64,000 bases of DNA from Pseudomonadota bacterium (GCA_021801255.1 JAJYYH010000042.1:1-64000), one strand, 5' to 3'; positions 19,160-29,520 are shown, counted from the first letter of the stretch. Numbers and translations are program-made. The notes: generated by a model not told the origin, from the sequence alone.

Positions 19160-20400
19160 ACGCCGGAACCCCTTCCGCCCCTCTCGACGTGATGCGTCTG
19201 CGCGCGGATTTTCCCATCCTCGCCGAGAAAGTGCATGGTCGCGATCTCGTCTTTCTCGACAGCGCCGCCTCCGCGCAAAAGCCGCGCGCCGTCATCGCGG
19301 CGATGGCGACGGCGATGGAGCGGCAATACGCCAATGTCCATCGCGGCCTGCACTGGATGAGCGAGCGCACCACCGAGGCCTATGAGGGGGCGCGCGATGC
19401 CGTGGCGCGGCTGCTCAACGCGCCTGATCGCCACGAGATTATTTTCACCCGCAACAGCACCGAAGCCATCAACCTCGTTGCGCATAGCTTCGGGCGTGGC
19501 GTGCTCCGCCCCGGCCAGGCAGTGGTGATTTCGGAGATGGAACACCACGCCAACATCGTGCCGTGGCAGATGCTGCGCGATGCGCACGGCATCGAACTCC
19601 GCATCGCGCCGATCACCGACGCCGGCGAGATCGATATGGCGGCGCTTGAGGCGCTGCTCGCCGATCGCAAGGTCGGTCTCGTTGCGATCACGCACATGTC
19701 GAATGTGCTCGGCAGCTACACCCCGGCCGCCCGGCTGGCGCGCCTCGCGCACGCCTTTGGCGCAAAAATTCTGCTCGATGGCTCGCAAGCCATTGTTCAT
19801 CGCCGCGTCGATGTGCAGGTGCTCGATGCCGATTTCTACGTTTTCACCGGCCACAAACTCTATGGTCCAACCGGGATCGGCGTGCTCTGGGCGCGGCGCG
19901 AGCTGCTTGAGCGCATGCCGCCTTTTCTCGGCGGCGGTGACATGATCTCCTCGGTCAGTTTCGCGCGCTCGACATGGGCTGCGGTGCCGCATAAATTCGA
20001 GGCGGGCACGCCGGCGATCCTGGAAGCCATCGGACTGGCCGCGGCGATCGCCTATGTCGAAGCGATCGGCTACGAGGCGATCGCGGCGCATGAAGCGGCC
20101 CTCACCGAGCATGCGCTGGCACTGCTTGCCAAAATTCCTGGTCTTTGCGTTTTCGGCGCGGCGCAGGATCGTGGCGGCGTCGTGAGTTTTACCCTCGAGA
20201 GCGCGCATCCTCACGATGTCGCGACCTTGCTCGATCGCCAGGGCATCGCGGTGCGCGCCGGGCATCACTGCGCCGAGCCGTTGATGCACCGCCTCGGCAT
20301 CGAGAGCACGGCGCGGGCGAGCTTCGCGCTCTACACCACGCAGGGTGAGGTTGATGCGCTGGCCGAGGGGATCCTGAAAGTGCGGGAGTTCTTCACCTGA
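19156..20400 (+). CDS. sufS: cysteine desulfurase SufS
   Basis: FLDSAASAQKPRAVI, FTRNSTEAINLVA, DFYVFTGHKLYGPTGIGVLW, RAGHHCAEPLM. Confidence 0.96.
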   Translation: MNAGTPSAPLDVMRLRADFPILAEKVHGRDLVFLDSAASAQKPRAVIAAMATAMERQYANVHRGLHWMSERTTEAYEGARDAVARLLNAPDRHEIIFTRNSTEAINLVAHSFGRGVLRPGQAVVISEMEHHANIVPWQMLRDAHGIELRIAPITDAGEIDMAALEALLADRKVGLVAITHMSNVLGSYTPAARLARLAHAFGAKILLDGSQAIVHRRVDVQVLDADFYVFTGHKLYGPTGIGVLWARRELLERMPPFLGGGDMISSVSFARSTWAAVPHKFEAGTPAILEAIGLAAAIAYVEAIGYEAIAAHEAALTEHALALLAKIPGLCVFGAAQDRGGVVSFTLESAHPHDVATLLDRQGIAVRAGHHCAEPLMHRLGIESTARASFALYTTQGEVDALAEGILKVREFFT

Positions 20401-20864
20401 TGTTCGAGGAGCTGCGCGATCTCTATCAGGAAGTCATTCTCGATCATGGCCGCCGGCCGCGCCATGGCGAGAAATTGGCGTGTTTCGACGCCGAGGCGCG
20501 GGGCAACAATCCGCTATGCGGCGATCGCATCGATCTCACGGTGAAATACGGCCCCCAGGGGGAGATCGCGAAAGTCGGATTTGCCGCCCGCGGCTGCGCG
20601 ATCAGCATCGCCGCCGCCGATCTCATGGCCGAGACCGTCGCGGGTTTGAGCGTGACGGCAGCGGAAACCCTCTCGCGGGCATTCCAGACCCTGGCGCGCA
20701 CCGGCGTGCCGCCGGCGCTGGATCCCCCGCTCGCCGAACGGCTCGAACGCCTGGCGCCGCTCGCCAGCGTGCATGAATTTCCCTCGCGGGTGAAATGCGC
20801 AACGCTCCCCTGGCATGCGCTCCATGCGGCTCTCGCCGGCAACAAGGAGGCCAGCAGTGAGTGA
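20400..20864 (+). CDS. sufU: SufU-type Fe-S assembly scaffold/sulfurtransferase
   Basis: LYQEVILDHGRRPRH, NPLCGDRI, GCAISIAAADLM, RVKCATLPW. Confidence 0.93.
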   Translation: MFEELRDLYQEVILDHGRRPRHGEKLACFDAEARGNNPLCGDRIDLTVKYGPQGEIAKVGFAARGCAISIAAADLMAETVAGLSVTAAETLSRAFQTLARTGVPPALDPPLAERLERLAPLASVHEFPSRVKCATLPWHALHAALAGNKEASSE

Positions 20865-21219
20865 GAACTTGGCACAAGGCCACGCCGCCTGGACACCAGA
20901 GGGCGAGACACCGCCGAAGCCCAGCGAGGATGCCGTGATCGCTGCCATCGCGACCGTCTATGACCCCGAAATCCCCGTTAATATCTATGAACTCGGCCTG
21001 ATCTACGCGATCGAGATCGACGAGACGGGCGCCGTGAAGATCGAGATGACACTGACCGCTCCGGCCTGCCCGAGCGCGCAGGAACTACCCGAGCAGGTCG
21101 AGGAAGCGGTCGCCGCGGTGCCGGGGGTGCGCGCCGTCACGGTCGAGACAGTGTGGGATCCGCCCTGGGAGCCGAGCCGGATGAGCGAGGAAGCCCGGCT
21201 CGCGCTGAATATGTTCTGA
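20857..21219 (+). CDS. sufT: SUF system protein SufT (DUF59)
   Basis: VIAAIATVYDPEIPVNIYELGLIYAIEID...LTAPACPSAQELP; GTG start overlapping sufU end. Confidence 0.9.
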   Translation: MSENLAQGHAAWTPEGETPPKPSEDAVIAAIATVYDPEIPVNIYELGLIYAIEIDETGAVKIEMTLTAPACPSAQELPEQVEEAVAAVPGVRAVTVETVWDPPWEPSRMSEEARLALNMF

Positions 21220-21234
21220 GTAGGAGCAAAAGCG

Positions 21235-21609
21235 ATGACGACGACGCTGCCGACGCAAAAATCACCGCCCCGTCGTGCCCTGCCGCCCTTGATGCGTCTC
21301 AGCGACGGCGCGGCCGAGCGGCTGCGCGCACTTTATGCGAAAGGTGAGCAGGGTCGGCTGCTGCGCATTTCGGTCGGCACCAAGGGCTGTTCTGGCCTCT
21401 CCTACCAGCTCGACTGGGTGGATGCCCCGGGCCCCGGCGATGAAATAGTGGCGGATCAGGGCGTGCGCGTCATTGTCGATCGCCATGCCTCGCTGTTCCT
21501 GATCGGAACAGTGATGGATTATCAGGAAAATCCGCTCGAATCCGGCTTCACCTTTAGCAATCCCAACGAGAAGGGCCGCTGCGGCTGCGGCGAAAGCTTC
21601 CATGTCTGA
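21235..21609 (+). CDS. sufA: A-type Fe-S carrier (SufA/HesB/IscA)
   Basis: GTKGCSGLSYQLDWV...NPNEKGRCGCGESF three-Cys motif. Confidence 0.93.
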   Translation: MTTTLPTQKSPPRRALPPLMRLSDGAAERLRALYAKGEQGRLLRISVGTKGCSGLSYQLDWVDAPGPGDEIVADQGVRVIVDRHASLFLIGTVMDYQENPLESGFTFSNPNEKGRCGCGESFHV

Positions 21610-21683
21610 AAGCTGAGCGAGCACGCCATCGCCATCTCTCCTCTCGGACCCGCTGGAGCCGAGTGGCCTCAGCGCTGAGGCGC

Positions 21684-22793
21684 TCAGTACATCCGCCGGC
21701 GCACCAGCCAGGCGGCGATGATCATGCTGGCAAGGCCCAGGCCGGCGAGTGGCCAGTACTGATTGGCGAGTTGCCTGATACCATCGCCTTCGAGGAAAGC
21801 GCCGCGTAGAATGACCATGAGATAGCGCATCGGGTTGAGCAGCGTCAGATACTGCACCGCCTCGGGCATGTTGGCGATCGGGGTCGCGAAGCCCGAGAGG
21901 ATGATGGCGGGGACGAGAAACAGGAAGGCGCCGAGCAGGCCCTGTTGCTGGGTTGCCGCCAGCGCCGAGATCATCAGCCCGATGCCGATCGCCGAGACCA
22001 GGAACAGCGCGAGTCCAAGCGCCAGCGCCAGCGGATTGCCGGTGAGGGGGACGCGAAACCACAGCACCGCGGCGGCGGTAATGAGCGCCGCCTCGGCCGC
22101 GCCGATGACAAACCCCGGAATGGCCTTGCCGAGCAGAATTTCCCATGGCCGATAGGGGCTGACCAGAAGCTGGTCGTAGGTGCCGGATTCGCGCTCGCGC
22201 ACCACCGAAAGCCCGCTCACCAGGATGGTAACGACGAAGGTGAGCAGGCCGACGATTCCCGGCACGACGAACCAGCGCGACAAGAGATCGGGATTGTACC
22301 AGGCACGCATTACGAGGGTTGCGGGGGTGGGCGGCGTGCCGTGCGCCGCTGCCCATTCGGCTTCGAAGTCGAGCACGATGTTGTTGGCGTAGTTCAATGC
22401 GATGGTCGCGGTGTTGGAATTGCGCCCGTCGATGATGATCTGCACCGGGCCGGGGCGGCCCACGAGCAGGTTTTGTGTGAAGTCGCGCTCGATATGCACC
22501 GCCATGAGTGCCCGGCCGCTATCGATGAAATCGGCGATGCCGGCGGTCGAGGGCAGAGTTGCCACCTGATTGAAAACCGGCGCGCCGGTCAGGCGCGCGA
22601 GCAATTGCCGCCCAGCGAGACCGGGGTCGTCGTTGACCACGACAAAGGCGATATTGGAAAGATCAAAAGTGGCAGCATAGCTGAAGACGAGAAGCTGGAC
22701 CAGCGGCGGGCCGACGAGCACGAAGCGGCTCGCCTTGTCGCGCAACAGGGCAAGAAATTCCTTGTGAATGAGCGCAACCAGACGGCCCCACAT
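21684..22793 (-). CDS. ABC-2 type transporter permease
   Basis: YbhR/YhhJ-like: HKEFLALLRDKASRFVLVGPPLVQLLVFSYAATFDLSN...RERESGTYDQLLVSPYRPWEILLGK. Confidence 0.92.
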   Translation of the reverse strand: MWGRLVALIHKEFLALLRDKASRFVLVGPPLVQLLVFSYAATFDLSNIAFVVVNDDPGLAGRQLLARLTGAPVFNQVATLPSTAGIADFIDSGRALMAVHIERDFTQNLLVGRPGPVQIIIDGRNSNTATIALNYANNIVLDFEAEWAAAHGTPPTPATLVMRAWYNPDLLSRWFVVPGIVGLLTFVVTILVSGLSVVRERESGTYDQLLVSPYRPWEILLGKAIPGFVIGAAEAALITAAAVLWFRVPLTGNPLALALGLALFLVSAIGIGLMISALAATQQQGLLGAFLFLVPAIILSGFATPIANMPEAVQYLTLLNPMRYLMVILRGAFLEGDGIRQLANQYWPLAGLGLASMIIAAWLVRRRMY

Positions 22794-22810
22794 GTCAACG
22801 GCCCCACATT

Positions 22811-23926
22811 TCAGTCAAGCCGCTTGTGCGAGCGCGCGAGCGTCACGCCCAGGAAGAAAACCGCCATCAGCGCCAGCATCGCCATGTCGGGCAAAATGAC
22901 CGACCAGACATTGCCGGCGAGAAACACACTTTGCAGGATTGAGACGAAATAGCGCGCCGGCAGAATGCGGGTGATGATCTGCACCGCCATCGGCATCGAG
23001 CGGATATCGAAAATGAAACCCGAGAGGATGAAAGCCGGCAGAAAGGTCACGACAATGGCGATCTGGCCGGCGACGAACTGGTTGCGCGCGAGCGAGGAAA
23101 TCAGCAACCCCATGCCGAGCGCGACCAGCATGAACAAGGCCGAGGCGAGGGCCAGAATGAGCACGCTGCCATGGAGCGGCACCGCGAAGACAAAGACCGC
23201 GAGCGCCACCGAAAGCGCCATGCCGCCCATGCCGAGCACGAAATAGGGCAGGAGTTTGCCGGCAAGAATCTCTGCCATCGTCACCGGCGCCGCCATCAGC
23301 GCCTCCATGGTGCCGCGCTCCCATTCGCGCGCCACCACCATCGCGGTGAGGAGCGCTCCGATCAGCGTCATGATCACCGCGATCAGGCCGGGCACGAGGT
23401 AATCCTGGCTGCGCAGCGCCGGGTTGAACCAGATGCGAAATTGCAACGCGACCGGCAGGCCGAGCGGGTGCGAAGCCACCTGGTTCTGCTGCGCGAGCCA
23501 GATCATCCAGGATTGCATGACGTAGCCTTCAACCAGGTTCGCCGTGTTGGCATCCGTGCCATTGACGATGAGGCCGATGCTGGCCGGTGCATTGACGAGG
23601 GTCTGGCGCGTGAAATCGTTGCGGAGCCACAAGATCGCGTCGATCTCGCGCCGCGACAGCAGATCGCGCGCCATTTTGAGGCCAGGCAGCGGCCGGACCT
23701 CGAAATAGCGCGAGTGACGCAAGGCCGCGACAAGGGGATCGGTCGTGGGGTCGGGATGATCGGCCACCACGCCGATCGGCACATGCTCGGCATTGAGCGA
23801 AACCCCAAAGCCGAACAGCAGCAACAAGAACAGCGGCAGGATGAAGGCGATGCCGAGTGCCGAGGGATCGCGGAGGATCTGCAGCGTCTCCTTGGTGATC
23901 AGCCCGCCGAGCCGGCGCGCGTTCAT
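22811..23926 (-). CDS. ABC-2 type transporter permease
   Basis: YbhS-like; KETLQILRDPSALGIAFILPLFLLLLFGFGVSLNAEHVPIGV. Confidence 0.92.
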   Translation of the reverse strand: MNARRLGGLITKETLQILRDPSALGIAFILPLFLLLLFGFGVSLNAEHVPIGVVADHPDPTTDPLVAALRHSRYFEVRPLPGLKMARDLLSRREIDAILWLRNDFTRQTLVNAPASIGLIVNGTDANTANLVEGYVMQSWMIWLAQQNQVASHPLGLPVALQFRIWFNPALRSQDYLVPGLIAVIMTLIGALLTAMVVAREWERGTMEALMAAPVTMAEILAGKLLPYFVLGMGGMALSVALAVFVFAVPLHGSVLILALASALFMLVALGMGLLISSLARNQFVAGQIAIVVTFLPAFILSGFIFDIRSMPMAVQIITRILPARYFVSILQSVFLAGNVWSVILPDMAMLALMAVFFLGVTLARSHKRLD

Positions 23927-25659
23927 GCCGCCCGCCGGATGGTTTGTTCATGGGCCGCGATCAGCGCGATGAAGGCGTCTTCCATACTGGGATCGGGATT
24001 GTCCGCGCTCGCCGCCTGGGCGCGAATCGCCGCCGGCGTGCCGGCGGCGAGGGACGCGCCGAGCGACATTAGCAGCAGATGGTCGCAATATTCCGCCTCA
24101 TCCATGAAATGCGTGGTGACCAGAACGGTGGTGCCGTTGGCGGCGTATTGGTTGATGCGCTGCCAGAATTCCGCGCGGGTCAGGGGATCGACTCCCGAGG
24201 TCGGCTCGTCGAGAAAGAGGATCGGCGGCTCGTGCAACAGCGCGCAGGCCAAGGCGAGGCGCTGCTTGTAGCCGAGCGGCAGATCGGCGGCGTTCATCGC
24301 CTGGAACGGGCCAAGCTCAAATTCTTCCTCCGCCCAGGCAAGGCGTCGTGCCCGCCGCTCGCCGCGAAGACCGTAGGCCGCGGCAAAGAACGCGAGATTC
24401 TGCGCAACACTCAAGGCCCCATAGAGAGAAAATTTCTGCGCGACATAGCCGATCTGCCGTCGCGCCTCGGCCGGCGCCTTGAGGAGGTTCTGCCCGGCCA
24501 CCAGCAAGGTTCCCGAGGAGGCGGGCAACAGGCCGCAAAGCATGCGAAACGTCGTCGTCTTGCCCGCGCCATTGGCGCCGAGCAGGCCGAAGACCTCACC
24601 CCGCGTCACCTCGAAAGTGATGTCCTTGACGGCATGAAAATCGCCGAAATAGCGGTTCAACCCAGCAACCTGGAGCACCGGCGCATGATCCCGCGGCGCC
24701 ATCGCGGCGACGGGTGCCACGGGCGCGCGGGCCGGGCGGCGCGCGTGCAACTGATCGACGAAAACATCGGCGAATTGTGCCGCAACACCCTGCCATGCCG
24801 CGCCCGCGATCTCCGGGGGAGGGATGTCAGGCGCCAGCAACACATGCACGCTGGTGGCATCGAGCCGCGCCTCAAGAACCTCGGGCTGTGCGAGAAGTGT
24901 CTGCTGGAGCGCACGGCGCGGCATCGTCGGATGCGTAACCTTGAAGCAACGGCCTTGCAGCAACGCTTCCATCGCTGCCGGGTTCGCTTGCGCGAGCACC
25001 CGGCCATGATCGAGCAGCACCACCTCGTCGCAACGCTCGGCCTCATCGAGATAAGCGGTCGAGACCAACACACTGACACCCGCGACGCGCAGCCCGTCAA
25101 TAATATGCCACAACTCCCGTCGCGAAATCGGATCGACCCCGACGGTCGGCTCATCGAGCAGCAGCAATTCGGGAACCCGCAGCAAAGCACAGGCCAACCC
25201 CAGCTTCTGCTTCATCCCGCCGGAGAGTTTCCCCGCCGGGCGGGCGCGGAACGGGCCAAGTGCTGTGAGTTTCAGCAACTCCGCATAGCGCGCCGGGCGC
25301 GCCGCCGCCGCGAGTCCTTGCAGGCGCGCATAGAGATCAAGATTTTCCTGGACCGTGAGATCCTCATAGAGCCCGAAACGTTGCGGCATGTAGCCGATGC
25401 GGCTTTGCACCGCGCGGGCGGTTTTGGTGATGTCTTCCCCGAGCACATGGACACGGCCGCGATCGGGGCGGAGGAGGCCGGCGGCAAGCCGCATCATCGT
25501 CGTCTTGCCGGCGCCATCGGGGCCAAGCATCCCAGTGACGCGCCCGGCCTTGATGGCGAGCGAGAGATCGTCGAGCGCGGTGATGCGCGTCGTGCCGGCG
25601 CCGAAGACCTTGCTCACCCCGGCGAAGACGAGCGCATCGGCCCCGGCCGGCTCAGCCAC
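23923..25659 (-). CDS. ABC transporter ATP-binding protein with two fused ATPase domains (YbhF/RbbA-like)
   Basis: Two Walker A (GPDGAGKTTMMR; GANGAGKTTTFR), two signature regions (LSGGMKQKLGLA; LPLGYKQRLALA). Confidence 0.93.
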   Translation of the reverse strand: MAEPAGADALVFAGVSKVFGAGTTRITALDDLSLAIKAGRVTGMLGPDGAGKTTMMRLAAGLLRPDRGRVHVLGEDITKTARAVQSRIGYMPQRFGLYEDLTVQENLDLYARLQGLAAAARPARYAELLKLTALGPFRARPAGKLSGGMKQKLGLACALLRVPELLLLDEPTVGVDPISRRELWHIIDGLRVAGVSVLVSTAYLDEAERCDEVVLLDHGRVLAQANPAAMEALLQGRCFKVTHPTMPRRALQQTLLAQPEVLEARLDATSVHVLLAPDIPPPEIAGAAWQGVAAQFADVFVDQLHARRPARAPVAPVAAMAPRDHAPVLQVAGLNRYFGDFHAVKDITFEVTRGEVFGLLGANGAGKTTTFRMLCGLLPASSGTLLVAGQNLLKAPAEARRQIGYVAQKFSLYGALSVAQNLAFFAAAYGLRGERRARRLAWAEEEFELGPFQAMNAADLPLGYKQRLALACALLHEPPILFLDEPTSGVDPLTRAEFWQRINQYAANGTTVLVTTHFMDEAEYCDHLLLMSLGASLAAGTPAAIRAQAASADNPDPSMEDAFIALIAAHEQTIRRAA

Positions 25660-26764
25660 AGGGTTTTTCTCCGCGCGCGCGCGGCGGGTTGTTGGCGAGC
25701 GGGATCTTCACGCTGACCGGCGCGCCGAGCCGCAAGCGGCCATCGGGATTGCAGGCATAGACATGCATGCGATAGACGAGTTCGGTGCGGATCTCGGTGG
25801 TTTCGACGGTTTTCGGGGTGAACTCGGCGGTGGTCGCGATAAAGCCGACCCAGGCGGGAAACTGTTCGCCGGGATAGGCGTCGGTTTCGATCACCGCGCG
25901 CATCCCTGGGCGCACCCGGCCCAATTCGCGTTCGGGCAGATAGGCGCGGGCATAGACCGGCTCGGTGAGATCGAGGGTGAAGACCGGGGTTTGCGGCGTC
26001 ACCATGTCGCCGGGTTCGAGAATGCGGTCTTCGATGAACCCGTCGGCGGGGGCCAGGAGTTCGGCGTCCTTGAGCTGCTGCTGGACATAGACCAGCTCCG
26101 CCTGCGCCGAGGCGAGCTGCGCGCGCGCGACCGCGATATCCTCCCAGCGCGGCCCTTCCACCGCGAGCGCCAGCGCCTGCTCGGCGGATTGGCGGTTGGC
26201 GGTCGCGACCTTCAAGGTCTGTTCGGCATTGTCGCGGTTCTGTTTGGTCTCCGCCCCGCTCGGCGAAAGTTTATTATAGCGCACAAAATTGACCCGCGCG
26301 TTGACCTCCGTCGCCTGCGCCGCCGCGAGGGCGGCGCGCGCCTCGGCGATCTCTTCGGGGCGCGAGCCATCGAGCAGGCGGGTCAGCGTCTTCTGCGCCG
26401 CCTCGACATCGGCGGCGTCCTTGTCGGCATTCGCCTTGAGGCGGCTGGTGTCGAGGGTTGCGAGCAACTGGCCGCGCGTGACATGATCGCCTTCCTGCAC
26501 CAAAAGCCGCGCGATGCGATCGCTGTCGTTGAAGGAAAGGGAGACCTGGCGGATATCAATCGTGCCATAGACCGCGACCGCGGCGATCACCGCCGGGGGA
26601 TGCGCCCTGCGCCAATAGACCGCGCCGCCGCCCGCCAACAGCACCAGCGCGAGCAGCAGGATCAGGAAACGCAGCCGCCGCCTTGGCCTGCGCGACGCAG
26701 CCACAGACGCCCCCGGCGGCGCCACAACCTCGCCCGGAGTCCGCTGCACAGCCTTCATTTCCAT
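25652..26764 (-). CDS. HlyD family secretion/periplasmic adaptor protein
   Basis: N-terminal TM, ...VYGTIDIRQVSLSFNDSDRIARLLVQEGDHVTRGQLLATLDT..., coiled-coil; in operon with ABC-2 components. Confidence 0.92.
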   Translation of the reverse strand: MEMKAVQRTPGEVVAPPGASVAASRRPRRRLRFLILLLALVLLAGGGAVYWRRAHPPAVIAAVAVYGTIDIRQVSLSFNDSDRIARLLVQEGDHVTRGQLLATLDTSRLKANADKDAADVEAAQKTLTRLLDGSRPEEIAEARAALAAAQATEVNARVNFVRYNKLSPSGAETKQNRDNAEQTLKVATANRQSAEQALALAVEGPRWEDIAVARAQLASAQAELVYVQQQLKDAELLAPADGFIEDRILEPGDMVTPQTPVFTLDLTEPVYARAYLPERELGRVRPGMRAVIETDAYPGEQFPAWVGFIATTAEFTPKTVETTEIRTELVYRMHVYACNPDGRLRLGAPVSVKIPLANNPPRARGEKPCG

Positions 26765-26845
26765 GACAAAATTTCCCTCCGCCCCGATCGACGCACGCTC
26801 GTTCAACCCATGACAATAATCCTAGCACGTCAGGGCGGATAAAAA

Positions 26846-26859
26846 TTGATCAAAATCAA
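26846..26859. promoter_or_regulatory. FNR/FixK-type box TTGAT-CAAA-ATCAA
   Basis: Exact match to TTGAT-N4-ATCAA in the divergent intergenic region between the HlyD/ABC operon and the CMD-family gene. Confidence 0.65.
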
Positions 26860-26966
26860 GAGCAGCCAACTGGGCGCCAGGCATGTTGATGCCGTGCCGG
26901 CTCGTTTTGACAGCACCCGGCTGGTAGGGTCTGTTCACGCTATGAATTTTTTGGAGGAGGACCGGA

Positions 26967-27326
26967 ATGGTCGAAGACTGGCTGGCACTGATCACCAACA
27001 TGAACGGCGCGGTGCGCGATTTGCGTCAGGCGGCGCCGGAGGTGATGAAAACCTTCTCGGAGATGGCGCGCGCGGCGCATGGCGGGGCGGCGCTCGACCA
27101 CAAAACCAAGGAGTTGATCGCGCTGGCGATCAGCGTCGCGACGCGTTGCGCCCCGTGTATCGCTTATCACGCCGAAGGCGCGGTGAAACAGGGCGCCACG
27201 CGCACCGAGGTCGCCGAAACGCTGGCCATGGCGGTCTATATGGGCGCCGGCCCCTCGGTGATGTATGCCGCCGAGGCGCTGGAGGCGGTCGATCAGATCG
27301 CCGCCAAATCAGCCAGCCCGGCGTAA
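26967..27326 (+). CDS. carboxymuconolactone decarboxylase/AhpD-like family protein
   Basis: ELIALAISVATRCAPCIAYHAEGAVKQGATRTEVAETLAMAVYMGAGPS, with CxxC. Confidence 0.92.
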   Translation: MVEDWLALITNMNGAVRDLRQAAPEVMKTFSEMARAAHGGAALDHKTKELIALAISVATRCAPCIAYHAEGAVKQGATRTEVAETLAMAVYMGAGPSVMYAAEALEAVDQIAAKSASPA

Positions 27327-27335
27327 TACCAGCCG

Positions 27336-27366
27336 CCGGAAAGCTTGATTCTTTCAAGCTTTCCGG
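27336..27366. terminator. Inverted repeat after the CMD-family gene
   Basis: CCGGAAAGCTTGA-N5-TCAAGCTTTCCGG, perfect 13-bp stem, 10 nt after stop. Confidence 0.75.
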
Positions 27367-27408
27367 CTGGACCGCGCGCCGCCCGTCTCACGAGGCGGCA
27401 GGCGCGAG

Positions 27409-28659
27409 TTAGGCCGCCCGGCTGTTTGCCCCAGCGGTGCGCGGCGTGAAATGTCCGCGCGCGCGTTGGCGCTGGCGGTGGCGCGGCGGTGCGCGGTCAG
27501 CTTGATGCCCGCGCTCGGGCTCCGGGGCGGGCATGCCGGAGGCAATCTCGATCCCGGTGCCGGTCAGCCGCTCGATCGCGCGCAGCGCGCCGCGCTCGGC
27601 GGCATCGCAGAACGAGATGGCGATGCCGTGCGCGCCGGCGCGCGCGGTGCGGCCGATGCGGTGGATGTAATCCTCCGGCTGGGCGGGCAAATCGAAATTG
27701 ATGACATGCGAGATGCCGCTCACATCGATGCCGCGCGCCGCGATGTCGGTTGCGACCAGCACGCGGGCGCGACCGTCGCGGAACTGGTCGAGCGCCTTCT
27801 GGCGCTGCGGCTGGCTCTTGTTGCCGTGGATCGCGCTGACCCGCACCCCTTCGAGATCGAGCGTCTCGGCAAGCCGATCGGCGGCGCGCTTGGTGCGGGT
27901 AAAGACGATGACCCGCGACAGCGCCGGATCGGCGAGAAGCTGGCTGAGCAGGGCACGCTTGCCGGGAGGGGCGACAAAATGCACCTGCTGGGCGATGCGC
28001 GGCACCGCGACCACGGCCGGGGTGATCGCGACACGCACCGGATCGCGGAGCAGCCCCTCGGCGAGTTTCCCCACCTCGGCCGGCATGGTCGCCGAAAACA
28101 GCGCCGACTGGCGACCCTCCGGGAGGGTTGCCGCGATGCGCCGGATCTCGGCGATGAAACCGAGATCGAGCATGCGATCGGCCTCGTCGAGCACGAAATG
28201 GCGCACCTCGTGCAGGCGGAGTTCGCGCGAGGCCATCAGGTCACGCACACGCCCGGGCGTGCCGATGACGATATCGGCACCCCCGCGCATCCGCTGCACC
28301 TGCATGGCGCGGCTGAGCCCGCCAACGATGGCGACGACGCGCCGGCGCCGGTCGCCGCTCAGGCGATTGATACTTTCCTCGATCTGCAGCGCCAGTTCCC
28401 GCGTTGGCGCGAGGATCAGGGCACGGGCGGCAAAGGGTGGAGGCGAACCGGCCTGTGCGGCGAGGTGCTGGAGGATGGGCAGGGCGAAGGCGAGCGTCTT
28501 GCCGGTGCCGGTCTCGGCGACGCCAAGCAGATCACGCCCGGCCAGCAGCGGCGGGAGGGCGGCGGCCTGGATCGGGGTTGGAGTGTGGAAATTTAGCCGC
28601 GCGAGGGCAGCCAGAAAGGGCTCGGCGAGGCCGAGCGTGGCAAAGCTGGTCGATGACAC
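27409..28659 (-). CDS. DEAD/DEAH-box RNA helicase
   Basis: ETGTGKTLAFALP, PTRELALQ, DEADRML, SATMP, HRIGRTARAG; GTG start inferred (upstream ORF extension not supported). Confidence 0.93.
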   Translation of the reverse strand: MSSTSFATLGLAEPFLAALARLNFHTPTPIQAAALPPLLAGRDLLGVAETGTGKTLAFALPILQHLAAQAGSPPPFAARALILAPTRELALQIEESINRLSGDRRRRVVAIVGGLSRAMQVQRMRGGADIVIGTPGRVRDLMASRELRLHEVRHFVLDEADRMLDLGFIAEIRRIAATLPEGRQSALFSATMPAEVGKLAEGLLRDPVRVAITPAVVAVPRIAQQVHFVAPPGKRALLSQLLADPALSRVIVFTRTKRAADRLAETLDLEGVRVSAIHGNKSQPQRQKALDQFRDGRARVLVATDIAARGIDVSGISHVINFDLPAQPEDYIHRIGRTARAGAHGIAISFCDAAERGALRAIERLTGTGIEIASGMPAPEPERGHQADRAPPRHRQRQRARGHFTPRTAGANSRAA

Positions 28660-28891
28660 GAAAATAAGATCTCCAGCGCCTACCCGTCGCGAAGCCTTGC
28701 CCGCAGCCCGATTGGCGCCTGAATGTTCGCCTGCCCGCGTGATCGTGGAGCGAACGATGATTGGGAAAACCTTCCGCGACAGCACCGCCTGTTCCCCAGG
28801 CGAAGCACCCATCACGCATTCGCGGAAAGCCTCCCTCATATCGGTCATCCGCCCGCCGAACGCAAGCCCCGCGTTCGGCGCCGCCCGCCGA

Positions 28892-29458
28892 TCACCCGGG
28901 ATGGGCACGCGCCAGCGCCGCGAGGCGCGCCAGAACCGGCGCCACCCCGGCATGGAGTTCGAAAAAATCACGGGCGTCGGTGGGGGCGAAGCCGGCGGCG
29001 ATCGCGGCATCGATCAGCGCCACCAGCGGCACCGCGGTACCGGCGACGTCGCAAAGCAGCACCGGCTTGGCGTGCAGGCCGAGCTGGCGCCAGGTGAGGA
29101 TCTCGACGGTTTCATCGAGCGTGCCAAGCCCGCCCGGCAGCACGACAAAGGCATCGGCGAGGTCGAACATCAGCTTCTTGCGCGCGTGCATGCTGGTCGT
29201 CACCACCAGCTCGCTCACCCCCTGATGGGCGACTTCGAGGCGGGTGAGGAAATCGGGGATGACGCCGATCACCGCGGCCCCGCCGGCGAGCGCGGCATCC
29301 GCCACCGCCCCCATCAGCCCAACCCGCCCGCCGCCGAAGACCAGACGCATGCCGGCTCGCGCCAGGCCGGCGCCGAGCGCACTCGCCCCGGCGTGATAGT
29401 CGGGAAGGCGCCCGGCATGGGCGCCACAGAAGACAGTGACGGTGAACGGATTGGCCAT
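28892..29458 (-). CDS. LOG family protein (TIGR00730 type)
   Basis: VFGGGRVGLMG, ARKKLMFDLADAFVVLPGGLGTLDE motif. Confidence 0.93.
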   Translation of the reverse strand: MANPFTVTVFCGAHAGRLPDYHAGASALGAGLARAGMRLVFGGGRVGLMGAVADAALAGGAAVIGVIPDFLTRLEVAHQGVSELVVTTSMHARKKLMFDLADAFVVLPGGLGTLDETVEILTWRQLGLHAKPVLLCDVAGTAVPLVALIDAAIAAGFAPTDARDFFELHAGVAPVLARLAALARAHPG

Positions 29459-29520
29459 GCGTCTCTCCAGGATTGCTTCCGCAACATGCCAGAAAACCGG
29501 TCGCGGCCAAAAACGCCGCG

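Noticed and set aside
26846-27412. 188-aa ORF beginning MIKIKSSQLGARHV
   Set aside because: Overlaps the FNR-like box and the CMD-family gene in another frame; no domain.
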